The notes below the pieces were generated by a model, which was given only the letters and a program-made list of their open reading frames with translations, was not told the DNA's origin and searched no databases. This document shows positions 1-9,095 of a stretch of DNA of 64,000 nt, one piece after another. The DNA comes from an uncultured Lachnospiraceae bacterium (lineage in GTDB: Bacteria > Bacillota > Clostridia > Lachnospirales > Lachnospiraceae), in the NCBI GenBank assembly GCA_947625775.1, contig CANQPM010000011.1, positions 1 through 64,000 on the forward strand. Direction: 5' to 3'. Positions within the stretch are counted from its first letter, which is position 1. Each line of letters begins with the position of its first letter. A program made the position numbers and the translations under genes.

Positions 1-5
1 AAAAA

Positions 6-39
6 TGCTAAGCCATAGATTTTAATCTGCGGCTTAGCA
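6..39. terminator. Hairpin, possible terminator
   Basis: A 9-bp perfect stem (TGCTAAGCC with GGCTTAGCA) encloses a second AGATT/AATCT stem. There is no clear T-run on either side, so termination is only a guess. From here to 290 I see AT-rich DNA and no gene. Confidence 0.35.
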
Positions 40-290
40 CTATATTTTATAGTTCAACTCCCAAAGTCAGGTATTATGTCAAGACTTATAATAGAATATA
101 ATATATAATAATTTCCTAAAATACCCGTCTTTGGTAGTTAACGCCATATTTTTTAGAACCAAAACTTATATATCTCTCTTACAAATGCCCATTTATTCAG
201 GCTTTTTTATTTTCCAAAATGCTTGCAAAATTTATTTTTATGTGTTATAAGAATGGCGTTAGTGGCGTTATATAAGGAAGGGTGGTTCTT

Positions 291-772
291 ATGGCTTTTT
301 ACCTCAAAAAAACAAAACTCAAAGGGCGGACTTATCTCTCGATCGATGAAAGCTTTTACAGCAGCGAAAAGAAAGGCACGGCTCACAGATGCCATAAATC
401 TCTCGGCTCCGTGGAAACCTGGCTGGAAAAGGCCTCGCTGACCCCATCGCCCATTTCCAGATGGAAGTGGATGCCCTGAGTCAGGAAAAGGCAGAAACGG
501 GTGTCCGGAAAATCTCTGATATTTCACCGATTCTCTATCTGGGCTATTTCCCGCTCGAATCAATCATGGAAAAACTCCATATTAAAAAATATGTGGGTTA
601 TTTCAGGCTCACGCATGATTTCTGGTTCGACCTGTATGAACTTCTCTCTTCCCTCATTTTTGCCAGAACCGTAAACCCCTGCAGCAAGTACCGCACGTTC
701 CATGAAGTCCTTCGTAATTTTAATATAACCTTTACACCCATGTATTACAAAGCTTATATGGTATTAAAATAA
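291..772 (+). pseudogene. IS1634-type transposase, N-terminal fragment, frameshifted
   Basis: The first part starts at ATG 291 behind an AGGAAGG site and reads like the N-terminus of IS1634-family (IS4-like DDE) transposases (KTKLKGRTYLSIDESFYS, then HRCHKSLGS). The natural continuation (DPIAHFQMEVDAL, SPILYLGYFPLES, LSSLIFARTVNPCSKYRTFHEVL) lies in a second frame, open to 772. One base therefore seems lost near 430-445. The reading stops being transposase-like after about 720, so the catalytic domain is gone. The fragment meets the 3' end of the neighbouring lipoprotein remnant, which suggests insertion followed by deletion. The family is assigned from memory of the motif order. Confidence 0.7.
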
Positions 773-1135
773 AACTATTGGAAAGATGAAGCTATTTAAG
801 CGCTTGTCTGATGTTTTGCCCAGATAGTTTGTACCTGAGTGTACGATACGCCCCATTTCCACTGAAAATTTCAGCGTGTCTGCCTGCACGCCAGATTTTT
901 CCCACCAGTTGTATATCCCCAGCAATTCTTCTATTTCCTTCATATATTATGTTGATGCGCTCTCAAAGTCTTCCCTGCTCGGAAACACGCTTTTGCTCAA
1001 ATCATAGCTGTCCCAATAATCAGCGACATAATAAAACTCTAAATTCAATTCCTTATGCGGAATCTCTTTTTTCCCGCAGCCAGCAAACAATAAAATGCAT
1101 AGCATTGCAAAAGATAATATCCTATTAATTTTCAT
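764..1135 (-). pseudogene. Small lipoprotein gene interrupted by an in-frame stop
   Basis: From ATG 1135 the reading begins with a lipoprotein signal (KINRILSFAMLCILLFAGC, lipobox LFAGC) and runs 62 codons to a TAA at 947-949. The same frame stays open past that stop for a further 60 codons to 764 (YMKEIEELLGIYNWWEKSG and on). The simplest reading is one secreted lipoprotein of about 120 residues carrying a nonsense mutation. Two separate short genes are possible, since an ATG lies at 943, but no good ribosome site precedes it. The 3' end abuts the IS1634 fragment and may be cut by it. I do not recognise the family. Confidence 0.5.
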
Positions 1136-1249
1136 TTTCCCCAAAAACGCCTTCATATGCTTTCTATACTGCGCTTTCTTTCTCCAATAATCATCACGTC
1201 TGAACATATTCGTCAGCATGCGTATAGTATATACGTAGGCAATTTTATT

Positions 1250-2242
1250 CTAAACTGTCTGCCTGCCAAATTTATCCAGATACTCCTGCGCCTTTTGAAG
1301 TGATGTGCCAAGCTGCGTCTGAAGCTGCTTTATGATTTCGCTGTCTGGCAGCTCGAGGTCATAGCCCATTTTAATAATTCCTTGCATAATACCTTGTTCT
1401 ATACCTTTTTCTATTCCTCGCTCTATGCCCTTTTCTATCCCTTGCTCTATACCTTTTTCTATCCCTCTGTCATATATAGTCTGCCCCATTCCACTCATCT
1501 TATCGACCTCCTCTCGAATTTGCGGGTTTCTGTCCATGTCTATGTACTTTTGGATATTCTCTTTATCAGACGCAAATACCGCATTTAAATATTTGAATAT
1601 GTCACAATCAACAGTTTTGTTTCCACGCCTTATTATCACTACTTCCATTAAATCATAGTTTTCTTCTGGCTCGTCTGTATGCCCTATCAGGTCTTCCTTT
1701 ACAAAATGATACCTTGTCACTGTATTTTGAAGCTTTTCAGGTATGTTTTCATTACAAACCCATATGCTGTAGGCTTTTTCCAGCCGATTGTAGTCTGTCG
1801 TTTCCGTGAGTATGCCAAGCTGCGACGAAACCTCCCTTGCCACATAGTATGTACCGCGTTTCGTTATCGGATATTTTATATTATAGTCGTTATGCACTTC
1901 AAAATTTATGTGCAGCATTATGCAAATCATCTCATTTGAAAGCTTAGGATTTTTCGCTTTAAAACGGCAATCGTAATAAATAGTCTTATCCGTAGGCGAA
2001 GTCATCTCCGTACCCGCATCCTTTATACGTAGCGGCAAATCGCTTACCGTATCTGACAGGCTTATCGAATCCGCATCTATCAGCGCAATTATCTCGTCAT
2101 TCGTACAGTCCTTAAATTCTGCGACTACTTCCTTTAGGATCGGTGCAATAGCCTCGCGGTATCTGAAAAACGCCTTGCACATCGCATCATATTTCTGCCT
2201 TCCGTCCATTGTGTCTATAAGCTGTATTATTTCCTCGTTCAT
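1250..2242 (-). CDS. Rpn-like PD-(D/E)XK nuclease / putative transposase
   Basis: This 330-residue protein resembles the Rpn (recombination-promoting nuclease) / PD-(D/E)XK putative transposase group abundant in Clostridia. The Asp of YYDCRF (about residue 91) and the NFEVH segment (about 114) would be the nuclease core, but the second motif is not the usual E-x-Q, so activity is uncertain. The C-terminal quarter has eight tetrapeptide repeats of the GI-E-K/Q/R type (about residues 256-290), a family hallmark, encoded by 12-bp DNA repeats near 1384-1480. The ATG at 2242 follows a TTG; AAAGG lies somewhat far upstream. It stands alone among remnants, so it is probably a selfish or accessory gene. 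Confidence 0.65.
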   Translation of the reverse strand: MNEEIIQLIDTMDGRQKYDAMCKAFFRYREAIAPILKEVVAEFKDCTNDEIIALIDADSISLSDTVSDLPLRIKDAGTEMTSPTDKTIYYDCRFKAKNPKLSNEMICIMLHINFEVHNDYNIKYPITKRGTYYVAREVSSQLGILTETTDYNRLEKAYSIWVCNENIPEKLQNTVTRYHFVKEDLIGHTDEPEENYDLMEVVIIRRGNKTVDCDIFKYLNAVFASDKENIQKYIDMDRNPQIREEVDKMSGMGQTIYDRGIEKGIEQGIEKGIERGIEKGIEQGIMQGIIKMGYDLELPDSEIIKQLQTQLGTSLQKAQEYLDKFGRQTV

Positions 2243-2569
2243 CAATTAAATTATGCCTTTCTGTAATTTTAATATATCATCTATGGCTGGAGATTTCAAG
2301 ATTATGAGATTAAACGTCTGCCTTTTATTTTATGCCTCAGAAGCATAAGATGAAAAAGATTTATTATAAAAATTCTGCCCCCACTTAAATACCATATCAG
2401 CATAACATATGCAAAAGCATTTGTAAACTCAAATGTAAAAAATAAAACAAAAATAAACAAAAAAATAGGTGCAGCCCTAACATCCAAAAAAAGCTCTGCA
2501 CCCTTTAAACAAAAATCACCATTACCACTCAAAAGAAACAAATATCTGCAAAAGGCTTTCCAACACCCA
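2243..2569. other. Intergenic stretch with no supportable gene
   Basis: AT-rich spacer. A 79-codon reading on the minus strand (2302-2541) starts at TTG without a ribosome site and looks like chance translation of hydrophobic AT-rich DNA. Confidence 0.5.
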
Positions 2570-2794
2570 GAAAGCAGCTAATATACTGTCTAAGCGCCTA
2601 GCCCGCGGAAGCTAGATTTTCTTATGCGGGGCAAGAACACCCAGGGGCAAAATTGGCACGGATGCCAATTTTAGCCGAGCGGCGACACGGACGTCGCCTC
2701 TCGGCGGCCCCGCCGCCATAAAACACCTAAATGCCCCGCATTAGAAAATCCAGCTTTCGCAGGCTCGCGCGCAGACAGTATATTAGCTGCTTTC
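2570..2794. repeat. 225-bp palindromic, multi-hairpin element
   Basis: The ends are perfect 22-bp inverted repeats (2570-2591 and 2773-2794). They continue inwards as an imperfect stem to a perfect 10-bp pair (ATGCGGGGCA 2624-2633 with TGCCCCGCAT 2732-2741). Inside are three more hairpins: AAAATTGGCA/TGCCAATTTT (2649-2672, 4-nt loop), a GC-rich stem 2674-2705 with one mismatch, and GGCGGC/GCCGCC (2703-2717), which competes with it. The transcript would fold as a long stem topped by a multi-branched head. It sits 28 bp beyond the ppk1 stop, is far more GC-rich than its surroundings, and shows no target duplication. It could be a MITE-like element, an RNA, or an elaborate terminator. Confidence 0.75.
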
Positions 2795-2822
2795 GTCCTC
2801 CTTAAAACATTTTCCTCACACA

Positions 2823-5003
2823 CTACTCCTGCTTATACTCCGGCTTAAACACCCTAGCCTGCCTCTGCTCCTTCTCAAGCATCGTAGCTTCAGCCCTATA
2901 CTCCCGGCAAAACTCCTCCTGCGCGCAGCACGCATTTTCTTTCGTCACTAGTTCTTTATCAGTCTTTGCATAAGTCCCATCAGCCCGCAAAAACTGCGCC
3001 TTCAGATTATCTCTAAGCTGCACCTCCAAAACATGCCAAACCTTCTCCTTAAGCTCAGGATTAAGTATCGGAAACAGTATCTCCACACGCCTCTCCAAAT
3101 TCCTGGGCATCATATCCGCGCTCCCCATATAAAGCTCCGAACTCCCCCCATTCTCAAAATAAAAGATACGCGCATGCTCCAGAAAATTCCCGACAATCGA
3201 CCGCACCTCAATATTTCCATTAGTCCCCTCCACGCCCGTCTTCAAGCAGCAAATCCCGCGTATAATAAGCTCAATCCTCACGCCCGCGGCAGCCGCCTCA
3301 TAAAACGCCTTTATTATATCAGGATCGCACAAGGAGTTCATCTTAGCCACAATCCGCGCAGGCCGCTTATTTTCCGCATTCTCCTTCTCGCGGTTTATAA
3401 GATAAAGAAACTTCTCCTTTAACCACAGTGGCGCAAGCGCAAGATGGTTCCACCCCAAAGGCTCTGAATACCCAGAAAGCATATTAAACACAGCCGTAGC
3501 GTCTTCGCCTATCGCCTCATCGCAGGTCAAAAGCCCAAGGTCCGTATAAAGCTTTGCCGTAGCGTCATTGTAGTTGCCCGTGCCAAGATGAACGTAGCGG
3601 CGTATGCCCTCCTCCTCGCGCCTTACCACAAGCGTAATCTTGCAATGCGTCTTTAATCCGACAAGACCGTATATTACATGGCAGCCCGCCTTTTCAAGCA
3701 TCTTCGCCCAGACAATATTGTTCTCTTCGTCAAAACGCGCTTTCAGCTCCACAAGCACAGACACCTGCTTGCCGTTCTCCGCCGCCTGCGCAAGCGCCGC
3801 AATAATCGGCGAATTGCCACTCACGCGGTATAGCGTCTGCTTTATCGCAAGCACATTCGGATCCCGCGACGCCTGCTTTATAAAATCCACCACAGGCGTA
3901 AACGTCTGGTATGGGTGGTGCAGCAGAATATCATGCTTTTTAATCTGCTCAAATATGTCCACTCCCGAAGGCAGCTCAGGCACCTGCTGCGGCACGTACT
4001 GCTCCGTCTTTAGCGCGTCAAAGCCTGGCAGCGCATACATTTTCATAAGGAACGTAAGGTCAAGCGGGCCAGGGATATTGTAAATGTCCCTCTCGTCAAT
4101 CATAAGTTCCTTTTTGATAATGTCGAGCAGCCGTTTGTCAATGCCGTCCTCCACTTCCAGCCTGATTGCCTGCCCCCACTGCCTTTTTTTCAGCTGTTTT
4201 TCCATCTCCTTTAGCAGATCCTCAGTGTCCTCCTCGGCAAGCGAAAAGTCCGCGTTTCTCATAATTCTGAATGGAAATACGCACTCTATGTCATAGTTTA
4301 AAAACAGCTTATCCATGTTGCGCTCTATCACCTGTTCGAGAAGCATCACGCGCTTCGTGCCGTCTTCAGCGCTTGGCAGCTCCACGATGCGCGGTATGCC
4401 GCTCGGCACCTGGACAGTCGCAAATTCAAGCTCCCTGCCCTGCGCAGCCTTTTTGTGGAACAAAAGCTTTCTCGCCGAGCCCTTTGTCTTTCTTGATACA
4501 AGCGCGCCCAAATTCAGCGATTTGTTTCTGATTAGCGGGAACGGGCGCGACGAATCCACCGCCATAGGCGTAAGCACGGGATAGACGTAATCCTGAAAAT
4601 ACCTGTCAACAAACGCACAGTCCTTGTCCGTAAGCTCCTCGTGGTACTCCACCACCATAAGCCCGTTCTGCGAAAGAAGCGGCAACAGCGATTTGTTGTA
4701 TGCCGAATACTGCATACCCACAAACTCGTGCGTCGCCGCGTTCACCCTGTCAAGCTGCTGCAGCGGCGTAAGCCCCGAAATATCGGGCTTAGTAATGCCC
4801 GCGTTCACCAAATCCTTTAGCGACGCAACCCTTACCATAAAAAATTCGTCAAGGTTTGACGCCGTAATGCTCAAAAATTTAAGCCGTTCAAAAAGCGGTA
4901 TGCTCTTGTCGCGCGCCTCGCCAAGTATGCGGCTGTTGAACGCAAGCCAACTCAGCTCCCTGTTGAGATAATATTCAGGTCTGCTGTAATCTATCTCTCC
5001 CAT
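2823..5003 (-). CDS. ppk1: Polyphosphate kinase 1
   Basis: PPK1 reversibly moves the gamma-phosphate of ATP onto polyphosphate. The 726-residue protein has the normal family length and layout: an N-terminal domain (YLNRELSWLAFNSRIL at the start), a head domain, then two phospholipase-D-like catalytic domains. The autophosphorylated histidine is His453 in GLKTHCK (codon 3645-3647), and the ATP-site region with HARIFYFENG and MPRNLERRVE is intact. A start upstream at 5078 is open, but ATG 5003 has a GGGGG ribosome site. It lies 90 bp after ppx in what looks like a pheA-ppx-ppk1 operon, pairing polymer synthesis with breakdown. Confidence 0.95.
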   Translation of the reverse strand: MGEIDYSRPEYYLNRELSWLAFNSRILGEARDKSIPLFERLKFLSITASNLDEFFMVRVASLKDLVNAGITKPDISGLTPLQQLDRVNAATHEFVGMQYSAYNKSLLPLLSQNGLMVVEYHEELTDKDCAFVDRYFQDYVYPVLTPMAVDSSRPFPLIRNKSLNLGALVSRKTKGSARKLLFHKKAAQGRELEFATVQVPSGIPRIVELPSAEDGTKRVMLLEQVIERNMDKLFLNYDIECVFPFRIMRNADFSLAEEDTEDLLKEMEKQLKKRQWGQAIRLEVEDGIDKRLLDIIKKELMIDERDIYNIPGPLDLTFLMKMYALPGFDALKTEQYVPQQVPELPSGVDIFEQIKKHDILLHHPYQTFTPVVDFIKQASRDPNVLAIKQTLYRVSGNSPIIAALAQAAENGKQVSVLVELKARFDEENNIVWAKMLEKAGCHVIYGLVGLKTHCKITLVVRREEEGIRRYVHLGTGNYNDATAKLYTDLGLLTCDEAIGEDATAVFNMLSGYSEPLGWNHLALAPLWLKEKFLYLINREKENAENKRPARIVAKMNSLCDPDIIKAFYEAAAAGVRIELIIRGICCLKTGVEGTNGNIEVRSIVGNFLEHARIFYFENGGSSELYMGSADMMPRNLERRVEILFPILNPELKEKVWHVLEVQLRDNLKAQFLRADGTYAKTDKELVTKENACCAQEEFCREYRAEATMLEKEQRQARVFKPEYKQE

Positions 5004-5093
5004 TTTAATCCCCCATTCCTGATGCACCTGCAAATTATGCCTTAAGCATATATTGCGTGTGAAAAATTTATTTTTCACACTGCCTCCATATTA

Positions 5094-6656
5094 TTACAAA
5101 TCACTGTTTTTCTGTTTTAAGACAGGCTTTATATTGAATACCTCCTCAAAAAACGCCCCGCACCTTGAAAAAAATCCAAGCTCCAAGGTCATATCCGCGT
5201 TTGTCTCGACAGTAATCACCATATTCTCTCCCTTATTTGCAAGCTTTATCTTATCGCACTTTCCCTTGTGGCTGATGTCAATCCCCTCGGCAAGCCTAAG
5301 TATCGCCGTAAGCTTTGCTATTTTCAGGTAAGCCTCCCTGTCAAGCGTCGTAACACGCCCTAAAATCTCGTTGTACTCAAAACGCTCCGTTATATATTTT
5401 ACTATGTTTGCCACAATCTCCCTCTCAAGATGCGACAAACCGATAATCTCCGTCGCCATTATAATATTGTAGGCGCTCATTCCCACGTTCGACAGACTTA
5501 TGTACCTGCCGCACTCGCTTAAAATTGCCGCCAGCTGCAGCAGAAGCCTGTCGCGTTTTGAAAGACCGCACTGCTTTTTCATATGGTCGAAAATGGCAAG
5601 CGACAGCTCCTCGCGCTCATTTGTCCTGCGCTCTATGCCTGAATACCTGCGGTTTATATCCCTTGCGCACGCCAGTATATCCTGTTCAAAATCATGCACC
5701 ACAAATTTATCCGTATCGCTGAAAAGTTTATTTTTCTCGGCATACTCATACGCCATGCCGTCGCATATGCTTACCCCAGGCACCCACAAAAGCTGCGCGT
5801 CAAGCTCGTTAAGCATATATTTGAGCATAAGCGCCGACAAGTGCAGAAGCTGTATATTTTCCTCGGAAATTTTGAGCGCCTCCGCAATCTCACGCGATTT
5901 GCGCGCCTTTAAAGAGTCCACAAGCGCTATAAAGTCTTTCGCCTCTATATACCCTTTTTTGTCCGACTTAAACGCACTCTTTTGGAGCACACGCGAAACA
6001 TAATCGTCTATGAGAATAACATTCTGGATTTTCTTATCGCCCACGAACATTTTCATAAAGCTCTCAAAGCGGTCGCATAGCATCTCCTCAACCAAATCCT
6101 CAAGCTGGTATGAACGGTGTGATATGCTCGTAAGCTCCTCACGCATGCGGAGTACGCCTGGGCGCATATTCTGCGTGGTGACAAGGCTTTCCCTGTCAAA
6201 AAGTGAAAGCTGTATGCTGCCTCCGCCTATGTCGATAAATGCCGTGCTCTTGCCTATTATGTCCTGAAATGCCTGCCCTTTAGACGCCACAGACTTGTAA
6301 TCAAGAAAACGCTGCTCCGAGTTGCTGAGGACTTCAATTTTTATGCCCGTGCGCGTCCGAAGCTGGTCGAGAAGTATCACGGAATTTTTTGTCTCCCTTA
6401 TGGCGCTCGTGCCGTATGCCTTGTAATCGTCAACCTTGTACGACTCCATCACGTTTGTAAATTCGCTCAATCTCCTGCACAGCTCGTCAATGCGCTCGCT
6501 GCTTATCTTGCCCGTATAATACGAATCCGTGCCAAGCTCTATCCTGTGCATTATGTGGTCGATAACCTTTATCCCGTTTTTACTTGAAATCTCAAAAATT
6601 TTGATGGCAAGCTCATAAGAGCCTATGTCAATCGCGGCAAAAGTCCTGTACGCCAT
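5094..6656 (-). CDS. ppx: Ppx/GppA exopolyphosphatase family protein
   Basis: This 520-residue protein has the ASKHA-fold phosphatase core of the Ppx/GppA family: the first phosphate loop AAIDIGSYELAIKIFE near residue 8, SAIRETKN near 88, and the second loop AFIDIGGGSIQLS near 140. The C-terminal ~200 residues are helical and HD-like (SHLEREIVANIVKY, LRLAEGIDISHKGK), as in long-form exopolyphosphatases. It would cleave terminal phosphate from polyphosphate or hydrolyse pppGpp; sequence cannot separate the two, but ppk1 directly downstream favours polyphosphate. The ATG has an AAGGG site and follows pheA by 36 bp. Confidence 0.9.
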   Translation of the reverse strand: MAYRTFAAIDIGSYELAIKIFEISSKNGIKVIDHIMHRIELGTDSYYTGKISSERIDELCRRLSEFTNVMESYKVDDYKAYGTSAIRETKNSVILLDQLRTRTGIKIEVLSNSEQRFLDYKSVASKGQAFQDIIGKSTAFIDIGGGSIQLSLFDRESLVTTQNMRPGVLRMREELTSISHRSYQLEDLVEEMLCDRFESFMKMFVGDKKIQNVILIDDYVSRVLQKSAFKSDKKGYIEAKDFIALVDSLKARKSREIAEALKISEENIQLLHLSALMLKYMLNELDAQLLWVPGVSICDGMAYEYAEKNKLFSDTDKFVVHDFEQDILACARDINRRYSGIERRTNEREELSLAIFDHMKKQCGLSKRDRLLLQLAAILSECGRYISLSNVGMSAYNIIMATEIIGLSHLEREIVANIVKYITERFEYNEILGRVTTLDREAYLKIAKLTAILRLAEGIDISHKGKCDKIKLANKGENMVITVETNADMTLELGFFSRCGAFFEEVFNIKPVLKQKNSDL

Positions 6657-6692
6657 AATCTCACCCTTTTTATTTCATAACATAAATCAAAA

Positions 6693-7817
6693 TCAATAAT
6701 TGCCAAGTATCTTCATATTGCGCGTTTCCTCGCGAAGTCCCCTGAGCGCGTTCCTCACTGCGCTGTCCTCCATGTTTCCCTCAAAATCAAGGAAAAAGCG
6801 ATACTCCCAGTTTCTGCCCTCAAGCGGTCTTGACTCTATCTTTGTCATGTTTAAACCATTGTAAATCAGATGCGAAAGCGCGTGGTAGAGCGCGCCGCTC
6901 TCGTGGTTTACCTCAAAGCAGAGGCTTATCTTTGTCGCCTCCTTTGAAAATACCTTTTGGTTTGTGACTATGATAAAACGCGTCGAGTTTTCCTTTAAAT
7001 CGTTTATTCCTTTTTCAAGTATGTTCAAGCCGTAGATTTTTGCCGCTGTCTCGCTTGCGATTGCTGCCTGCGTTTTGTCCTTGTCATCTGCGACTTTTTT
7101 CGCAGCAAAGGCGTTGTTTTTCATGCTTATCTGCTGCCAGCCCTTGTCCTGCAGGTAGTGCGCGGTCTGCATAAGCGACTGCGGGTGGGAGTACACGGTC
7201 GTGATGTCGTCCTTTGTCGCGCCCTCCACGCCTAAAAGACAGTGCTCTATCTTTATAATCTGCTCGCCCACTATGTAATTTTCAAACTCGACAAGCAAAT
7301 CGTATATCTCGCTTACCACACCCGCGGAGGAATTTTCTATCGGAAGAACCGCAAAATCCGCGCTGCCCTCGTCAATGGCAAGCATAGCGTCCCTGAAGGT
7401 GTCCACCTTAAAACAGTTTACCTCATCGCCGAAATATTTAAGCATCGCCGCCTGGGAGTATGCGCCCTCCGCGCCCTGGAAAACCACGCGGCACTTTTTC
7501 ACGTCTATATCATTCATCTCTATAAAAGAAAGCCTGCCCGCCTTTTCGTGCTCGGCAAGTATCTGGTACTGCAGCTTTCTGCTGATTGATATTATCTGTT
7601 CAAATATCTCGCGTACTCCCTGGGCATTGAAATCACTGTGGGTAAGGGCGCTGAGCGTGTCAAGCTTTTGCTGCTCCCTCTCTTTGTCAAATACGCGCTT
7701 GCCTGTTTTTATCTTGTAATCGGCAACCTGCCTGCACAGCTCCACGCGCTCCTCATAGAGCTTTACTATCTGCTCGTCTATCTTGTCAAGCTCAAGCCTT
7801 ATTTCAGATAAGTCCAT
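6693..7817 (-). CDS. pheA: Bifunctional chorismate mutase / prephenate dehydratase
   Basis: This enzyme converts chorismate to prephenate and then phenylpyruvate on the way to phenylalanine. Its 374 residues hold three modules: an AroQ-type chorismate mutase (1-90, LDKIDEQIVKLYEERVELC), a prephenate dehydratase (about 110-290, FQGAEGAYSQAA, LPIENSSAG, ENSTRFIIV), and a C-terminal ACT domain (about 300-374, with GALYHAL and the ESRP motif) that binds phenylalanine for feedback control. The TRF motif needed for dehydratase activity is present. The ATG follows AAGGAGGA. It is the first gene of the pheA-ppx-ppk1 run. Confidence 0.95.
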   Translation of the reverse strand: MDLSEIRLELDKIDEQIVKLYEERVELCRQVADYKIKTGKRVFDKEREQQKLDTLSALTHSDFNAQGVREIFEQIISISRKLQYQILAEHEKAGRLSFIEMNDIDVKKCRVVFQGAEGAYSQAAMLKYFGDEVNCFKVDTFRDAMLAIDEGSADFAVLPIENSSAGVVSEIYDLLVEFENYIVGEQIIKIEHCLLGVEGATKDDITTVYSHPQSLMQTAHYLQDKGWQQISMKNNAFAAKKVADDKDKTQAAIASETAAKIYGLNILEKGINDLKENSTRFIIVTNQKVFSKEATKISLCFEVNHESGALYHALSHLIYNGLNMTKIESRPLEGRNWEYRFFLDFEGNMEDSAVRNALRGLREETRNMKILGNY

Positions 7818-7862
7818 TAAATTCTTCCTCCTTTTTGCAGCTTTGCGTCTGCTATAATATTA

Positions 7863-7891
7863 AGTATACCACACCTGCCATACTTTGTAAA
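7863..7891 (-). promoter_or_regulatory. Promoter of pheA-ppx-ppk1
   Basis: On the minus strand TTTACA (7886-7891) and TATACT (7863-7868) are 17 bp apart, about 45 bp before the pheA start. This is a good sigma-70-type match in a divergent spacer. Confidence 0.65.
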
Positions 7892-7966
7892 AATATCTTT
7901 TCTTTTATTTGAAATTAAATTATAATATATATTAGAAAATACAAATCGGAAGGGAATGATAAAAAC

Positions 7967-8998
7967 ATGAAAAATAAAATTGTAACCGTTTCCATCATTG
8001 CAGTCGTCATAGCATTGTGCGTCGGCGCCGTCATCTTTAACCACATAAGAAACCGCATACCCGAAAATCCGTCCGACACTGTCGGCAACACGGCGGGCAA
8101 CCTATACAACGGCGGACTGTTCTGCGAGCGCGACGGATATGTGTATTTTGCAAATCCTTATGACAGCGACACGCTCTATGGCATGAATGCTGACGAGTCC
8201 GATATTAAAAAGCTTGTAGCCGTGTCAGTGAGCAGCCTGAATGCTGACGACAATTTTATCTACTATTATCAGACAGGCTCAGGCGGAGGCGCGGGACTCG
8301 GTTTCCTTATCAGCACCACAGGCGTATATCGCGCGGAGCGCAAAAATCCCCGCGACGGAGAATGTCTTGACAGGATTATCGGCAAATATGTAACGCTTGC
8401 GGGCAATTCCGTTTACTATACCTGCACTGACGACAGCGTCACTATGAACAAAATAGGAATTGACGGCAGCGAAAAGACCGTATTCTTTGAGCCCGATATT
8501 CTTCCAGTAAGCGTTTATAACAATGCTTTTTATTACCCTAACAGCGGCGACGACCTGCACCTGATGACGCTCGATTTAAACACTGGCTCCGCAAGGCGCA
8601 TATCAAATGAAGACATATATATGCCAATCGTAGAGGGAAATATCGTGTACGGTATCGACATACACGACAACTATTCGCTCGTAAGGCTCAATCTGAATGA
8701 CGGCACAAAGACAGTGCTCGACCATGTTAAGACAGATTTAATCAATGTGACCGACACGTACATATATTACCAGACCTCCGAAAGCAGCCCTGAATTCAGG
8801 CGCATTATGAGAGACGGCTCAAATATGGAAGTGGTTGCGCAGGGCATATACACAAATATAAACGCTACTTCAAACTATGTATATTTTTCAGAATTTAACA
8901 AGCCTACCCCGCTGTACAAGACTCCCGTGTCGGGCGCGGTAAACGTTACCACATTTGATGCGGCATATCAGGCAGCCATAAACGAATTAAACAAATAA
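7967..8998 (+). CDS. Membrane-anchored DUF5050-type beta-propeller protein
   Basis: This 343-residue protein starts with a signal anchor (KIVTVSIIAVVIALCVGAVIF, residues 4-24) and then carries repeated blades typical of DUF5050 proteins of Clostridia: recurring G-x-V/I-Y-Y/F (GYVYFANPY, NFIYYYQ, NSVYYTC, NAFYYPN, TYIYYQT, NYVYFSE) alternating with a residue-level summary of another strand. It would sit outside the membrane; its function is unknown, possibly ligand or wall sensing. It is divergent from pheA. GGAAGGGA precedes a four-codon reading (MIKT) whose TGA overlaps the gene's ATG, so the effective ribosome spacing is rather long. Confidence 0.75.
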   Translation: MKNKIVTVSIIAVVIALCVGAVIFNHIRNRIPENPSDTVGNTAGNLYNGGLFCERDGYVYFANPYDSDTLYGMNADESDIKKLVAVSVSSLNADDNFIYYYQTGSGGGAGLGFLISTTGVYRAERKNPRDGECLDRIIGKYVTLAGNSVYYTCTDDSVTMNKIGIDGSEKTVFFEPDILPVSVYNNAFYYPNSGDDLHLMTLDLNTGSARRISNEDIYMPIVEGNIVYGIDIHDNYSLVRLNLNDGTKTVLDHVKTDLINVTDTYIYYQTSESSPEFRRIMRDGSNMEVVAQGIYTNINATSNYVYFSEFNKPTPLYKTPVSGAVNVTTFDAAYQAAINELNK

Positions 8999-9036
8999 TA
9001 CATCAAAGCGGCACAAAATTAACGGTGTAAATGAAT

Positions 9037-9095
9037 AAGGTAAAGGACAATCGGTTATGCTCATAATATGAGAAAAATGATTAATCCTTTACCTT
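9037..9095 (+). promoter_or_regulatory. Start-codon hairpin with four-codon upstream ORF
   Basis: AAGGTAAAGGA (9037-9047) is a perfect inverted repeat of TCCTTTACCTT (9085-9095). The left arm contains the only ribosome-site-like sequence, AAAGGA. That site lies 9 nt before ATG 9057, which opens a four-codon reading (MLII) ending in TGA 9069-9071; this overlaps the ATG of the next gene (9068). The layout suggests translational coupling that the hairpin could silence. Confidence 0.45.

Noticed and set aside
811-1128. 105-codon plus-strand ORF
   Set aside because: It is opposite the lipoprotein remnant, whose signal peptide and lipobox fit the minus strand much better.
2302-2541. 79-codon hydrophobic minus-strand ORF
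   Set aside because: It starts at TTG without a ribosome site and has no recognisable motif; AT-rich spacer gives such readings by chance.
4315-4584. Several 60-150-codon plus-strand ORFs opposite ppk1, ppx and dnaG
   Set aside because: They are antisense shadows of GC-biased minus-strand genes with clear family matches.
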